The notes below the pieces were generated by a model that worked only from the letters and a program-made list of their open reading frames with translations, was not told the origin of the DNA and searched no databases. Shown one piece after another: positions 21,181 through 36,100 of a stretch of 64,000 nucleotides of DNA. This stretch comes from Mesorhabditis belari (Eukaryota; Nematoda; Chromadorea; Rhabditida; Rhabditidae), in the NCBI GenBank assembly GCA_958450365.1, contig CAUEEP010000741.1:752001-816000 (forward strand), read 5' to 3'. Made by a program: the position numbers and the translations under genes. Positions within the stretch are counted from its first letter, which is position 1. Each line of letters opens with the position of its first letter.

Positions 21181-24100
21181 GTAAGAAAATTGGGTTAAAG
21201 CTTTACGTAGCTTTACGTAGCTGTAGGAAGCTGTACGTAGCTGTAGGAAGCTGTATGTAGCTGTACGTAGCTGTACGTAGCTGTACTTTGTAGCTGAAAA
21301 GTCTAGAAACACGTTTCTGGTGCACAAAACTCTTTTGCTAATTTGATAAGGCTAATTTGATAGGGCTAATTTGATAATGCTAATTTGATAATGCTAATTT
21401 GATAAGGCTAATTTGATAATGCTAATTTGATAAGGCTAATTTGATAATGCTAGTTTGATAATGCTAGTTTGATAATGCTAATTTGATAATGCTAATTTCC
21501 CCCAAAGTAGTATATTAAAGCCAAAAAGAAAAAGAAATCTGTGAGCCAAGAATGCCAAAGCCAAGCCAAGCCAAAAAAACGCCAGAATGCAAGCAAATGC
21601 AAAAAAGCCTAAAATACTCTCTCAAAAGCTTAAATAACATTGAAACAAAAGATAGATCAATAAAAAAAAGATCATTGTTTTATTTCAAAATTTCTAGGTC
21701 AAGTCGACAGCGAGATCTTCGACAATGACTCATTCACTCGGTCAGTTTCATTCGAATCAAATTTACGCAAGGAAAAAAACTGATTGTTCTTGATTGTAAA
21801 GTTGACATTTCAAATGGAAAGCTTGTAAAGTTATTAAGCGAAAAAAAAATGATTATCTTGGCTCCAGACAACTCTCAAAAATTCCTCTCAAAGTCGATTA
21901 ATTCCAACAATTCTTTGCATTATGAAAGAACCCAAGTTTCGCTATCGAATGATTGACTTTCATGCTGATTTTTCGTTGTTGTAAGTCGAATTTTTTTTCA
22001 CACCTACCCTTGAATGAAAGTATTGAATGCTTTTTAGCTTTAGGACTGGACTTTAGTTTGGTTTAGGTTTAAGAAAGTGATCTTTAGTCAGATTTAGGCC
22101 TAGAAAAGTGGTTCTCAGTCAGATTTAGGCTTAGGAAAGTGATCCTCAGTCAGGTTCAGGCTTAGGAAAGTGATCCTCAGTCAGGTTCAGGCTTAGGAAA
22201 GTGATCCTCAGTCAGTTTTAGGCTTAGGAAAGTGATCCACAGTCAGTTTTAGGCTTAGGAAAGTGATCCACAGTCAGGTTCAGGCTTAGGAAAGTGATCC
22301 TCAGTCAGGTTCAGGCTTAGGAAAGTGATCCTCAGTCAGTTTTAGGCTTAGGAAAGTGATCCACAGTCAGGTTCAGGCTTAGGAAAGTGATCCACAGTCA
22401 GGTTCAGGCTTAGGAAAGTGATCCACAGTCAGGTTCAGGCTTAGGAAAGTGATCCACAGTCAGGTTCAGGCTTAGGAAAGTGATCCACAGTCAGGTTCAG
22501 GCTTAGGAAAGTGATCCTCAGTCAGGTTCAGGCTTAGGAAAGTGATCCTCAGTCAGTTTTAGGCTTAGAAAAGTCATCTTCAGTCAGTTTTAGGTTTAAG
22601 AAAGTGATCTTCAGTCAGGTTCAGGCTTAGGAAAGTGATCCACAGTCAGGTTCAGGCTTAAGAAAGTGATTCTTGAATTTAAATCTTTATTTAAATCTAT
22701 ATCTAATATCTAAATAACTACCTATTTCAATTAAATCCAATACATTACTTCTTTCTAGATATGCTCAAAGCCCAGGCGGATCAAACCACGCCGTCTCGCA
22801 ACCCTTTGAAATGTCCGGTGTTCCCATTGAAAGTCTTGAGAGTCGAAATCATCTCGTGAAAGAACTCTCGAATCGGTGAGTCAATGAAAAACCCATTAGA
22901 ATACACTTTTGCCTGTTCTCATTGTTATAATCTTTGTTATAATCGTTAACTAATCTAGATTTTCTTCTTCATAATCCTTCTGTTCACATTGATTTCTAAA
23001 AGCTTCAGTTCACTAGAGCGGTAAAATGATCGTTGCAAAATGGGGTGTGCAAATGGAGTAGACCGAATCGAGTCATAAAGATAACAAAGAAAAAGTATTG
23101 AGCTCATTTAGAAAAAAAAATGGAATAGGATTTTTGAAAAATCGGTTAAACGATTTGTAGTGTGAAATGGTGCTTTCTAGAAATATAGACATTCTAGAAA
23201 TCTAAGACAAATTGTAAATTTTATGGCTTTAAGTGTCCACCGATACTTGTAGGCATTGTAGTTGTAGCCTTTAGGTGTCCACCGATACTTGTAGGCATTG
23301 TACGTATAGCCTTTAGGTGTCCACCGATACTTGTAGGCATTGTAGTTGTAGCCTTTAGGTGTCCACCGATACTTGTAGGCATTGTACGTATAGCCTTTAG
23401 GTGTCCACCGATACTTGTAGGCATTGTAGTTGTAGCCTTTAGGTGTCCACCGATACTTGTAGGCATTGTACGTATAGCCTTTAAGTGTCCACCGATACTT
23501 GTAGGCATTGTACGTATAGCCTTTAGGTGTCCACCGATACTTGTAGGCATTGTAGTTGTAGCCTTTAAGTGTCAATCCATATTTGTAGGCATTTCCTGAG
23601 TTTACCGAGAAGGTTTTATCCGCACAAATTGTGATTTAGCCTTTGTTTCAAACATCCTAGCAAAGTGGCTTCCTAACAACACTTACAAATTACAAGACAC
23701 TTACAAATGTACAACAAATAGCTCTTTGATTCGTATAATAACGCTCACCTTTTTCAAGAACCGTTGTTTTACGTCCGTTTTTTCACGTCTTGTTTTCTAA
23801 AATGTGTTCGCTTTAAAAAAAGCTACCTTCGTCTATCTAGTTTTTCCATGATTAGGTGTTCTTCATAGAATCAGATCATGTAACTTGATCGAATAAGGAC
23901 TAGAGCTACGATAACGGTTGTTTACGAAAGTTTGGATGTTTGAGAAAACGGATTAGTCAAGAGGGACAATCGAAATTGGGAACCCAGGACCAACACTCGA
24001 CTCAAATTGGTCTTAGCTTATCCAAGCCCACTAGTTCTCTATCTATGCTATCCAGAATGGCAAGATTCGGCTTTAGTTTTTATTTATAAGCCGCCAGTTC

Positions 24101-27100
24101 AGCGCTAGCCTTATGAACTTGATCAGCCCTTCCCACCTTGACGCCACGATTGACGGGTTCGCCTCGTCCAATGTGACTATTCCTATTTTGTGCCACCCAG
24201 GATTTAGAAATTCGTTTTTAGATTTAGTTTTTCTCTAAAGATTGAGCAAGATTTTAAGTTCATAAGTTTAAAAAGTTGAATAAACTTTTAAGAAAAGAGG
24301 AAAAGTTTAAAAATTAGCAAAAATTATCAATTTAGCACTCAGCACAAAGACCGAAACTTAAAATTTAGCTTTAAAATAACTTGATAACGTTCAGACACCA
24401 AAAAACGCGTCGCTTCTCGGCACAGTGAGTTTCACATATTGTACAGTGTTTTGTGTCGTATCTTTCCTTTATTTTAAAGTCTGAAACATTTTGAGACTTT
24501 TGCAAATTTGATTTCATTAGCTAATATTAGCTAATATTAGCTAATATTGGGAGTGGGACAAATGCGACCTTTTTGCGCACCCGGACATTTGCGCACCTTT
24601 TTTTCCGCACCCTGCCCATTAGCGCACCTTTTTTCGCGTTTTAAAAAAGCTCTAAAAGCTAATATTAACCAATTTCGATTCCAAAAGTTGCTTTTCTAGG
24701 TAATTTTAGGGCGTAGAATCGAAATTTTGACATATCAGAGCGTGTGGAAACAAACGGACGTGCAGGAAAATACTTTTGAGGCTTTCAGCAAATTTTTTCA
24801 AGTAACTTAAAAAGTGTTAAAGGGTTCCTAGTTAGAGTGTGTTCCTCGGGGGTAAGTAATTACTTAAGTAAAATTTGCACGAGTCTTTACTCGCTTAATC
24901 GGCGTTTTTGGTCGAGTAGCTACGAGTAATCCTCTTTACACGTCGAGTAAATTGAATATCTTTATATTTGAAGGGAATTTGCCACCAAATCAGTTGAACG
25001 GTTGAACATCTTTAAAAGGAGTCGTATAGAACGCCGCGCTCGTGATTTTCGCGCCAACTTTTTGAGAATAGGACAAATGCGGCCTTTTTTTTTGCGCAAC
25101 AGGGTTATTTGTCTGGGTTGTTTGCTTAACTCGCCATAACTTTCTCCTGAGTTGGTCAATCTTTATGATTTTCGTGTCATTTTGTTGCACTTATTGAGAT
25201 CTACAAAATGAAACCAAAATCATAAAGATTGGTCGACTTAGAAGAAAGTTATGACGAGTTGCGACTAAAGCTCTCTGAAAATTTAAAGTTATTTGGCGTT
25301 TCGAGGTCAGGTGAATGCATTCCTGGGGAGTGGGACAAATGCGACCTTTTTTTGCGCACCCGGACATTTGCGCACCTTTTTTTTCCGCATTTAGCCCATT
25401 AGCGCACCTAATTCTTTTCATAAAAGCTAATATTAACCCATTCGATTCCAAAGTTGCTTTTCTAGGTAATTTTAGGGCGTAGAATCGAAATTTTGACATA
25501 TCAGAGCTTGTGAAAACAAACGGACGGAGTTATACAAAGAGAAAAATCGACAATTTTCTGTAATTTGATCTAGCCGTCTTTCAAATTGATTCCACAAGCT
25601 CTGTTATGTCAAAATTTCGATCTCTACGCCCTAAAATTACCTAGAAAAGCAACTTTTGGAATAGAAATTGGTTAATATTAGCTTTTTAGAGCTTTTTAGA
25701 GAAAAAGGTGCGCTAATGGGCTAAGTGCGGAAAAAAAAGTGCGCTAATGGGCAGGGTGCGGAAAAAAAGGTGCGCAAATGTCCGGGTGCGCAAAAAAGGT
25801 CGCATTTGTCCCACTCCCCTAATATTAGCTAATCTTATCAACAAATCAGCTCAAGATTTTCGTCATTATCTTTAGATTTTTGTAAACTCTTGATTCTTTA
25901 GCTTTAGCTCTTAGCTTAATTAGAAAAAAATCCCATCCAGCACGTCAATTTTCAATTATTTATCTAAAGAATTGCTTCTTAAAAGATTTGGAATTAATTT
26001 GAAAATCTCTGAATCTCTGAATCTCTGAAATCTCTGAAATCCCCAAAAATCCCCAAAAATCCCGCAAATTCCCGGGCTTTTTCATTGGAGAAATCATGGG
26101 TTTTGCGGCTTTTTCCTTTTTTTGAAAAACATAATTTCTCGATGCCGGGCTTCGCTTGGGATTTCCGGTGACTATTTGCCATTTGCCTCAATTCTAATTC
26201 GAATTCTAATCCAAAAATTGTTTTGCTTAGACAAATTCCACAGACTTTCCACAGAAATTCCTCAACTATGCCCTATCCAATCAGCAATTATCCAATTATC
26301 AAATTTCGCCAAAAACAGCATACATTGGTCGACTTTTTTAGGTGAAAATCTCTTTTTTTCAACGCTTTAGAGCTTTAGAATCTCGAGCTTTAAAGTTTAA
26401 ACCGAAATTTCTCTATAGAAGTCTATAGAAGTCTGTAGAAGTCTGTAGAAGTCTGTAGAAGTCTGTAGAAGTCTGTAGAAGTCTATAGAAGTCTGTAGAA
26501 GTCTGTAGAAGTCTGTAGAAGTCTGTAGAAGTCTGTAGAAGTCTGTAGAAGTCTGTAGAAGTCTGTAGAAGTCTGTAGAAGTCTATAGAAGTCTGTAGAA
26601 GTCTGTAGAAGTCTGTAGAAGTCTGTAGAAGTCTGTAGAAGTCTGTAGAAGTCTGTAGAAGTCTGTAGAAGTCTATAGAAGTCTATAGAAGTCTGTAGAA
26701 GTCTGTAGAAGTCTGTAGAAGTCTGTAGAAGTCTGTAGAAGTCTGTAGAAGTGAAGCTGTAGAAGTCTGTAGAAGTCTGTAGAAGTCTGTAGAAGTCTGT
26801 AGAAGTCTGTAGAAGTCTGTAGAAGTTGTAAAGTTTAGAAGTCTATAGAAGTCTGTAGAAGTGCATTATTATAGCTTTTTAATGAAATTTTCTAACAAAG
26901 AACCAAATTTCGAGGCTAGACCAGGGCTCAAGCCTTACTTATGGTCTTTTGACTTGCCTGGCTTGACTTATGGTCTTTTGGATCAGCCTTGGGCTTTATA
27001 AATTAGACTTATTAATTTAACCACCTTTAGTTAAAGTTTTGACTAAAATTCATCGAAATTTGACTAAATTTGACTAAGTTGTTGAAGTATTGGCTGAAAT

Positions 27101-30100
27101 TAGCCAAAATTTGACTAAATTTGACTAAATTTAACTCAAGAATTGAAGTATTGCCTAAAATTATCTTAATCTTAAATGATATCTTAAATTATCTTGATAC
27201 ATTTATTCACACGAATAATGTGGTACAAAGAATACACAAGCACAACCCCTAGCACTCAACTTAGAGAAGCCCTAAATGTAGGGAAGAAAAGAAAACCTAT
27301 GTACCGTATTTTCTCTAATAGTAGTGCACCCGGCCGAGTCGAGTTGACGACCATTTTACGGCTTTCAAAGTTTTCCCAGAAGCTCAACACCCTAATCCCC
27401 CACTAGATCTCATCGTCAGCTACATTTTCCGACCCCACATCGATAGGTTCTGATAAGCGGTTCTCGAGATTTCGAGGAATTTAGGCAAGGCTTAGGGTGC
27501 ACTACTATTAGAGAGAATACGGTAATCGAAATTTTGACGAAATTTAACGAAATCGCTAAAGTATTGGCTAAAATTAATCAAAATTTGACTAAATTTAGCA
27601 AAATTGTTGAAGTATTGAGTAAAATTAATCAAAATTTGACTAAATTTGACGAAATTTACCCAAATTGTTAAAGTATTAGCTAAAATTAATCAAAATTAAT
27701 CAAAATTTGACCAAAATTTGACCAAATTGTTGAAGTTTTGAGTAAAATTAATCTAAATTTGACTAAATTTGACGAAATTTAACCAAATTGTTAAAGTATT
27801 CAATAAAATTCAGCCAAATTCGAACAAATAGTTGGAGTATTGAATAAAATTCTTCAGTAATCTGAAAATCTCTTCAACTCAAAGCAAAACAAATAATCAA
27901 AACCTTTCTATTTCACTGTATTTTTAGATGCTTGAAATTTCTAAATTAAAATCATCCATTTTTATAATTAGAGGAGGAGAAAAATGATTAAAAACTGTTC
28001 AAAAAGAGAAATCGCTTTTAAATTGGTTATTTAAATTGAAAGAAAAAGAAAAGCAGCAAGTTGAGGCCAGCAAGTTAGCCAGGAAGTTAGCCAGGAAATT
28101 AGCCAGCAAGTTAGCCAGCAAGTTAGCCAGGAAGTTGAGGCCAGGAAGTTGAGGCCAGCAAGTTAGCCAGGAAGTTAGCCAGCAAGTTGAGGCCAGCAAG
28201 TTAGTCAGCAAGTTGAGGCCAGCAAGTTAGCCAGCAAATTGAGGCCAGCAAGTTTTTCAATCGATTTCAAAACTAAACTCTTCTAATAAAATCGTTGTAC
28301 GAAAAGTGCTCAAAAATTTAGGCAATAAAAGATGAATATTTCAGTGCTCGTCTCGAGAACTCAGGTGGAGGAGAGATCGCGAATGGAGCAGGGATTGGAG
28401 TGGCGGTGGGAGGAGGCAGTGGAGGGACACTCTCCGCCGCACTCTCACCCCTTTCCCCAAATGGATTCCCCATCGATGAGCTTATGCCTAGGTAAATGAC
28501 CGCATTTTTTTTTCTGAATCTCTTTTTCCGAATCAATCTCTATTTCAGATCGAAATCCCCACAATTGATTGAGATGCACACTTTTCGTGACGCTATCGAC
28601 GTGAATTACCAGAGAATGGCGATCACTGGAGAGGAGTTCTCTGGGGTAAATTTTTTAAGAAGTTGGGAAAGCTTTGAAGCTTAGGGAAAGCTTTGAAGCT
28701 TAGGGAAAGCTTTGAACTTTTCTAAAGAGATTTGAGCAATCTTTGAACCTTTAAAAACTAGTAACAAGTCTATATTTGCTTATTTTTGACTTGATAGAGT
28801 ATATAAGGGCAATCATACGATATAAGGACAATCATACGATATAAGGGCAATCATACATCATACTTGTTCAGTCTCTTAACAAAAATGACGTCCTTTTTGC
28901 CCTTTGCTCTATAACTAAACTTTTTCTTAGCAAACAAGCAAACAAATTGCATTTTATGGCCAAATTTGATGAGGATCCTTTTAAAACCAACCCGTACGTC
29001 GATCCGATACATGCACCTCGAGAAATAAGCCGTTAAAGTTGACCGGCTTCTGCAGGTTTTCCTTAAGAAAAAACCGCAGAAGCTGGCCAACTTTGTCGCG
29101 GTCGCGTGGGTCGTAGACAAGCGCGCTCCCGACCGCTCCACGGCGTAGGTCGTACTCTAGACTATATTGTAATTGTGTTATTTAAAATAAAAAAAGTCAA
29201 CTTGAGTGGCACTACGGGGGATCGAACTCGGGTCTTGTGGGTAGTAGAGGTCGAAGAAATATTAAAATAGGGGGAATTGAATGATTGGGAATTGATTTAC
29301 AGTCGAAAAATTGAGTTTTCAATAATTGTCCACCAATAGACAACCCAATAGACAATCCAATAGACAACCCAATAGACAATCCAATAGACAACCCAATAGA
29401 CAATCCAATAGACAATCCAATAGACAATCCAATAGACAATTAATAGACAATCCAATAGACAATCTTCTATCTAATAGACATATTTTTGATGGTTTTTGAT
29501 TCAGTTAACGAATTGTAAGTGTTTAAAAAGCTCTCAAGTTTATAATTGGACAGCTTACAACAGCAGGTTCGAGAACTGAATCTGTTGGTGAAGGGGGTGA
29601 ACTAGTTGTTGAAATCGTTTAACATTGTTTTATTGGTCAATTGTTCTAATGTTTTAGCATTGTTTTATTGTTTTATTTCTTTAAAAAAAGAGAATTTCTT
29701 CAGGTTCCCCTTGAAGATCACGCAACCGCAGCAAAATGTATAACGACGGCATTAGACATTCGTGAGCAATACATGAAACGAATTGGTCATCATTTCCCGT
29801 CAACTGTCTCGAATTTCCTTCACGGAGAATACCCAATGAATCTGCCAAAGTGCCGAAAGAAGAACACCGAGTCGAGTCAGTTTTTCTCTAGCCAAATTTT
29901 TCTGTTCTCGAAATTTTTTTTAAACATTTCTCAATTCAAACATTTAAATGTTAAAAAACGACTTCAAATTTCAAATTTCAGATATTGATTTGTGTAGGTT
30001 TTTTTCTTGGGAAAGTTTTGCCTTTTAAAGATTTCTTCTAAAGATTACTTCTAAAGATTTCTTCTAAAGATTCTATGATTGGTGTAAAGATCAATGTGCC

Positions 30101-33100
30101 AGATAGCTAACGTTTTCACATGCTTGTTCGATTCACTTTTTCGATTATGCACATATTTCCTCAATTTCTATTGTTTAGCACTTTGTCTTTTATCTTAAAC
30201 TTTTGAATTTTAGGACTTACTTTAAATCGATGACTTTAATCTAGTTTTAATTTAATCTATGAACTTTAATTCTCAAGATTCTGGTGTAAAGATTGGATTG
30301 GTGTAAAGATCGATTTGCCAGATAGCTAGGGAGCTAGAGAGCCAAATAGCTAGAGAGCTAGATAGCCAGATAGCTAGAGAGCTAGCTAGATAGCCAGATA
30401 GCTAGAGAGCCAGATAGCTAGCTAGAAAGCCAGATAGCTAGAGAGCTAGCTAGATAGCTAGAGAGCTAGAGAGCTAGCTAGAGAGCCAGATAGCTAGAGA
30501 GCTAGCTAGATAGCTAGAGAGCTAGAGAGCTAGCTAGAGAGCTAGCTAGAGAGCTAGCTAGAGAGCCAGATAGCTAGATAGCTAGAGAGCCAGATAGCTA
30601 GATAGCTAGCTAGAAAGCCAGATAGCTCTCTAGCTAGCTACAGAGCCAAATAGCCAAATAGCTCTCTATCTTTACTTTCAAATCTATGAATTCATTTAGC
30701 TCAATGGAAACGTACGGAAACGGATCCGTATCTAGAAGAAAGGCGTTTAAGGAAGAGAACCCGAGTGATTGGCGGTAGAGATGATTGATCTTTGTTTTTT
30801 GAATGAAATCATTAATCGGATTGTTTATTTGAAAGTAAGCTGGGTTTTTTGTTTCTTTAGAACAATTTCTTTAGAATTTTACTAAGAAACGTCGCCCAAA
30901 TGCCTACGCTTTTAAAACGGACTCCATTTTATACAGAGTTAGGCAAAAATTACTCAACAACCAACCTTTTCTGGATGTTTTGCGGCTGTGGTCAGTTGTC
31001 CCCATGGCGCAGTCAGGAGCCCGTTCGTCTACGGCCCACACGGTCCGAGTTCGACCCCCCCTAGAGCCACTTAGTTCGGATTCTTTAGTGCATTCAATGA
31101 AACAGAAACTCAGCCTACAGTACCCCTTCCAAACCTTACAGTATCCTTTTCCCCGGCGATAACTTGACTGTTTGAAGCGAAATCTGAACAAATTCTCTTA
31201 TCCATCTCAAATTTTAACCAATCTCTTTTTTCTCTCACATTTATGCATGCCAAAATGCTCCTCCTCTTCTTTCGTTCAACGATTTCGATTAAAAACGATT
31301 TCTGTGTGCTCACTCATCTACATAAATGAAATAAAGCTTACAGTAAACTGTAACTGTAACAGTAAACTGTAACTGTAACAGTAAACTGTAACTGTAACAG
31401 TAAACTGTAACTGTAACAGTAAACTGTGACAGTAAACTGTGACAGTAAACTGTAACTGTAACAGTAAACTGTAAGCAAGTCCAGTAGAAAGTTTATCTTT
31501 CGACTTTTCAGCTGCCAACACTTCTTTCAATCCACCCGACCCACCAACGGATCATTGGGGATTGTACACACCGTTGCCCGAATATCAAGAGAAATACGAG
31601 CTGAGAAGGGAAAATGGAGTGGTGAGCGCTCTACGATAACTTGCTTAGTCTAGAAACTACAAGATTAGATAAACTTTTTGACAAGTCTATAGACTAAAAT
31701 GTCTCTAGACGCTGAAGCAAGCTCGTAGCCAGGATTTCGGTGCTTTTGGCTGCCAGAGCTTCGTCCACAAGCGTCCAATCAATTTACAACTAAAGAAGAA
31801 AATTTAGAAAAATCTTCAGGCTACATTATGGTTAGGATGAAATTCTTTTTAAATGAAATTCACTCGGAAAAATTTGCATTTTTTTGAGAGAATTTTGAGG
31901 AGAAGAGGTTTTCGCCAGGAATCCTTAGCCGGGAGTTTTAATCCTTAGCCATTATTCAGAAAAGCTTCTAACCGTCACCAATCGATTCTCCGTATCGTTT
32001 TACGTAGGACAAGTGAGCTAGAAATTTGATTTAAAGCTTTTGGAGTGAGCTAGAGAGGCTTAAAGTTGAGCAGAAGTTGAGCAGAAAAAAAAAGTCGTGA
32101 CAACTCAACTTTAAGCCTCTCTAGCTCACTCCACAAGCTTTAAATCGGATTTTTAGCTCACGTATCTTATGTAAAGCGATACGGAGAATCGATTGGTGGC
32201 GGTTAGAAGTTTCCTTGCTTACTTAAATCTTTACTTTCTCTTGGGATTTTGGGGGCAGAGGAAAATCAAAAGTTGTGCGTACCATTTTTGAGTACAAAGT
32301 ACGCATCAAAGTACGCATCAAAGTACGCATCAAAGTACGCATCAAAGTACGCATCAAAGTACGCATTAAATTAACATTTACCCTTAACCCATTGAACTTA
32401 AAAAGCTTTCCAATGACAAAATTAAAACTTTTGATAAGTTTAAAGGGTGTGAAAATGTTAATGGTAAAGATTTAGACACACTTTTACAAATCCGATGGCA
32501 CACGGGATCCCCAATTCGATGAATACTACGTGAGCCAAGGAAAATTCTTGGATGACACTGATCAATTGACATCAATGATTGTTGATGGACCACTGTAAGC
32601 AAGAACTTTTTGGCTTTCAGTTTGGCAGTTCTTCTTTTCAGAAAATCGTTCTGCTATCGTCGATTGTGCTATTTGGAGAACAAGTTCGTACTTCACGTAT
32701 TGCTGAATGAATTGCGTGAATTACATGAACAGAAATGCGTATCGCATAGAGATTTCTACAATATAAGAAAGGTTTGAAAGAAGATATGGTATTTCTAGTG
32801 CTTTTTTTAGGTTGACACTCACATACACGCGGCGTCATCGATGAATCAAAAGCATTTGTTGCGTTTCCTCAAGAAGAAGATCAAGACTGAAAAGAATACG
32901 GTTGTTTTAATGGAGGTGAGAAGGGAATTTGATTTGTTTTGATGGAGGTGAGAAGGGTACAAGCTAAAAGCCAACCAGGCCGCTTCAGTCTCCTATTTTC
33001 TACAGAATGAAAGTGTTGTGGAGATGTGAAGTGAACATAAAAGTGAACAAAGAGGACAGGGATTTTCTAAAAACCCATTTTCCTGAACTAGATCAGAAAC

Positions 33101-36100
33101 CAAATTTGTGCTCCTTCTGGCTTTACTTGATCTGGACGGCTTTTACAGATTTAACCAAAATATCTGGGCTATTAGATTGGTATAGATAGATAGATAGGCC
33201 TGTTTGATAATTTTAGAAAAAAGATTTGTACTTGTGGGTTACATTTGTACTTGTGGGTTACATTTGTGCTTGTGGGTTACATTTGTACTTGTATACATCC
33301 ACAAAGACTCATCTCGGTAAAGCATCCCCATCAGCTACTTGATTTTTTTTGTTCTAAATGTGTCCAACCTAGAGTGTGCTCCTTGTTGACAGACAATTTG
33401 TTAGACAAATTTTCATTGACAACTTTTTTGTCAGACAACTGATCCGACAAACTTCCGACAACGCGTTTTCTAAAAGGTGCGCTTTTTAAGCAAAGCTATA
33501 AAGGTCGCGCGAAAAAAAATTTGCAAACTTTTCTTAAAATATAGTAATGGATAGTTTTATTTAAGGATTTAGGTTTTTTAGGGCGTGGAATTTTTTTTTG
33601 GAATGGTTCTAGTGCAAATGTAGACAATAGGCCTGGTAAATTCGTAAATAATATAATTTTTTAATAGTGTTTCTTAACTTTTCCCGTTTTAAATGTTTTC
33701 TTTAATTCTAAATAGCATTTAAAAATTTTTAAGTTTTAGCGAAAGAGTAATAGAGCTAAGGAAAGAGTAATAGAGCTAAGGAAAGAGTAATAGAGCTATG
33801 GAAAGAGTAATAGAGCTATGGAAAGAGTAATAGAGCTAAGGAAAGAGTAATAGAAAAAAAGAGCGCAAGATTTTAATGTACATTTGCATTTTGAAAAATT
33901 TGCTGATGCAAAGCATAGGGTTACGGTAGCTTGTCCTTGGCGCGCGCTTTTTAGAAAACGCGTTGTCTGCAAGGAACACACTCTAGTCCAACCTTTTGCC
34001 CCTTTTGCCTCGCTCCTTCTTTTTGCCATTGGCAATCTAACTTTAAGCTCAAATTTCTTGGTGTTGGGTGGTCCAATTTAAATGCTATTGGTATCATTAG
34101 ATGCGCCAAGTCTTTCTCTATCGATTGGTATAAAAAGTGTTTGAATTGGACAGCCCAAAGCCAAGAAATTTGACCTTAAAGTTGAATGCCAATTGCAAAC
34201 AGGCATATCAACTGTCCCACAATCTTTAATTATTAATAATACGATACGAATTTGCATATGTAGCTTTACGAGTAATTGATATTTGATTTGATCATTTCAG
34301 CAAGGCAAGCCAATCACAATGCAAACAGTGTTCGAACAAATGGGCATTGAGGCTTATGATCTCTCCGTGGACATGCTCGATGTGCACGCCGACAGAAACA
34401 CTTTCCATCGTTTCGACAAATTCAATGCAAAGTTGGTTCTCAGGATTTGATTTGGAAATTTGATTTGGATTTGATTTGGATTTGATTTGGATTTGGTTTG
34501 GATTTGATTCAAAAACCAACCAACCTTCAGGTACAACCCAGTTGGCGAGTCTCGCCTTAGAGAGATTTTCATCAAAACCGATAACCACGTTGGTGGAAAG
34601 TATTTTGCTGAGCTGATCAAGGTAAATTTAGATTTCAAATATTCTCAAATTATGGCTTTACATTCAGGAAGTACTCTCTGACCTTGAGGAGTCAAAGTAT
34701 CAACATGCGGAGCCTCGTCTTTCGATTTATGGCCGATCAAGGGATGAATGGGACAAATTGGCGCACTGGGCAATCACGCACGATGTTTGGAGCACGAATG
34801 CGAGATGGTTGATCCAGATTCCGAGACTTTAGTGAGTTGCAAAGAGATTAATAGGCAAAATTTCAATAAGTCAATCTTTTTTCTATAAAAGTCAATCTTT
34901 TGCCAATAAGATAGTTGAAAAACTTCTCGATCTGATAGATTTTTGTGAAAACTTTTGACTAACTTGTTCTCGGCTTGTTTGAAAGTCTTTTAAAGTTGTA
35001 GATATACCGTAAATGTAATGCTTTTCATTTTGTTTTTAAAAACAAATCAATTGTCGACAATTTTAGTGACATCTACCGGACGAAAAACATGAAAAACTTT
35101 GGAGAACTCTTGGACAATCTCTTCTTGCCGTTATTTGAGGTGAGTGAAAAAGTAAAAACGATTAAGCTGTCCAGAAAAGCTTTTCGTTTCGTTTCGTACT
35201 TTTGTTTAAAACCAACAAATGCACCAATTCAGCTCCTGTTTCATTAAAAAGGGCACTTATTTTTCTGCAAAATAACATTAAAACGGGTTTTAAATGTTTT
35301 ATGTCAGGGTTTTTTTTGGCAGCATGAAGTCGGGTAGTCAAATAGACGGATCGATGAAGCGGTTTAGACACTTTAGCCCAAAGAAACCTATTTTAGTGTC
35401 AATAGATAAAAAATAGAGCTTAAAAAGTTCGGTATCTAGGGAAAATTTCAGAGAAATCGCTTCAGCCAATTTCTTCGTAGAGGTTTTTATAGATTTTTAC
35501 GAAAAGCACGTGTTTTCACTCTCAAATTTGCTCGAAAGTGAGCCGAAATTGACTTAAAAAGAAGGAAATTGAACCGAAATTGAATTAAAAAGAAGGAAAA
35601 TGAACTGAAATTGACTTAGAAAGATTGAAATTGAACCGAAATTGACTTAAAAAGATGGAAAATGAATTGAAATTGACTTAAAAAGATTGAAATTGAACCG
35701 AAATTGACATAAGAAGGTCGAAATTGAACCGAAATTGACTTCAAAAGATGGAAAATGAACCAAAATTGACTTCAAAAGATTGAAATTGAACCCAAATTGA
35801 CTTAAAAAGATGAGAAATTCAACAATAAACACTTTTTATTTAGAGAAAACCATGGGTTAATCGGTGAATTTGTTATTTTTCAAAAAGAAGTACAAAAAGG
35901 AGCGAAAAGTCTTTCTTGACAGCTTCATAAAAGCTAAGAAGTATTTGAATTGAATTAACAATAAGTAAAAAAGTGAATCTGAAACTATAGCAAAATCCGA
36001 AGTCAGTTTTCTTGTAACTTCATCCAAATTCCATAGCTTATAGATATTTCCAGGTCTCAAACGATCCGTCATCTCATCCCGATCTTCATCGTTTCCTTCT

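Noticed and set aside
32260..32322. Possible AMPD exon after GGGGGCAG encoding [13 protein letters not shown]
   Set aside because: The exons ending at 31621 and starting at 32476 join directly in phase and match the family without a gap; this stretch would break the frame.
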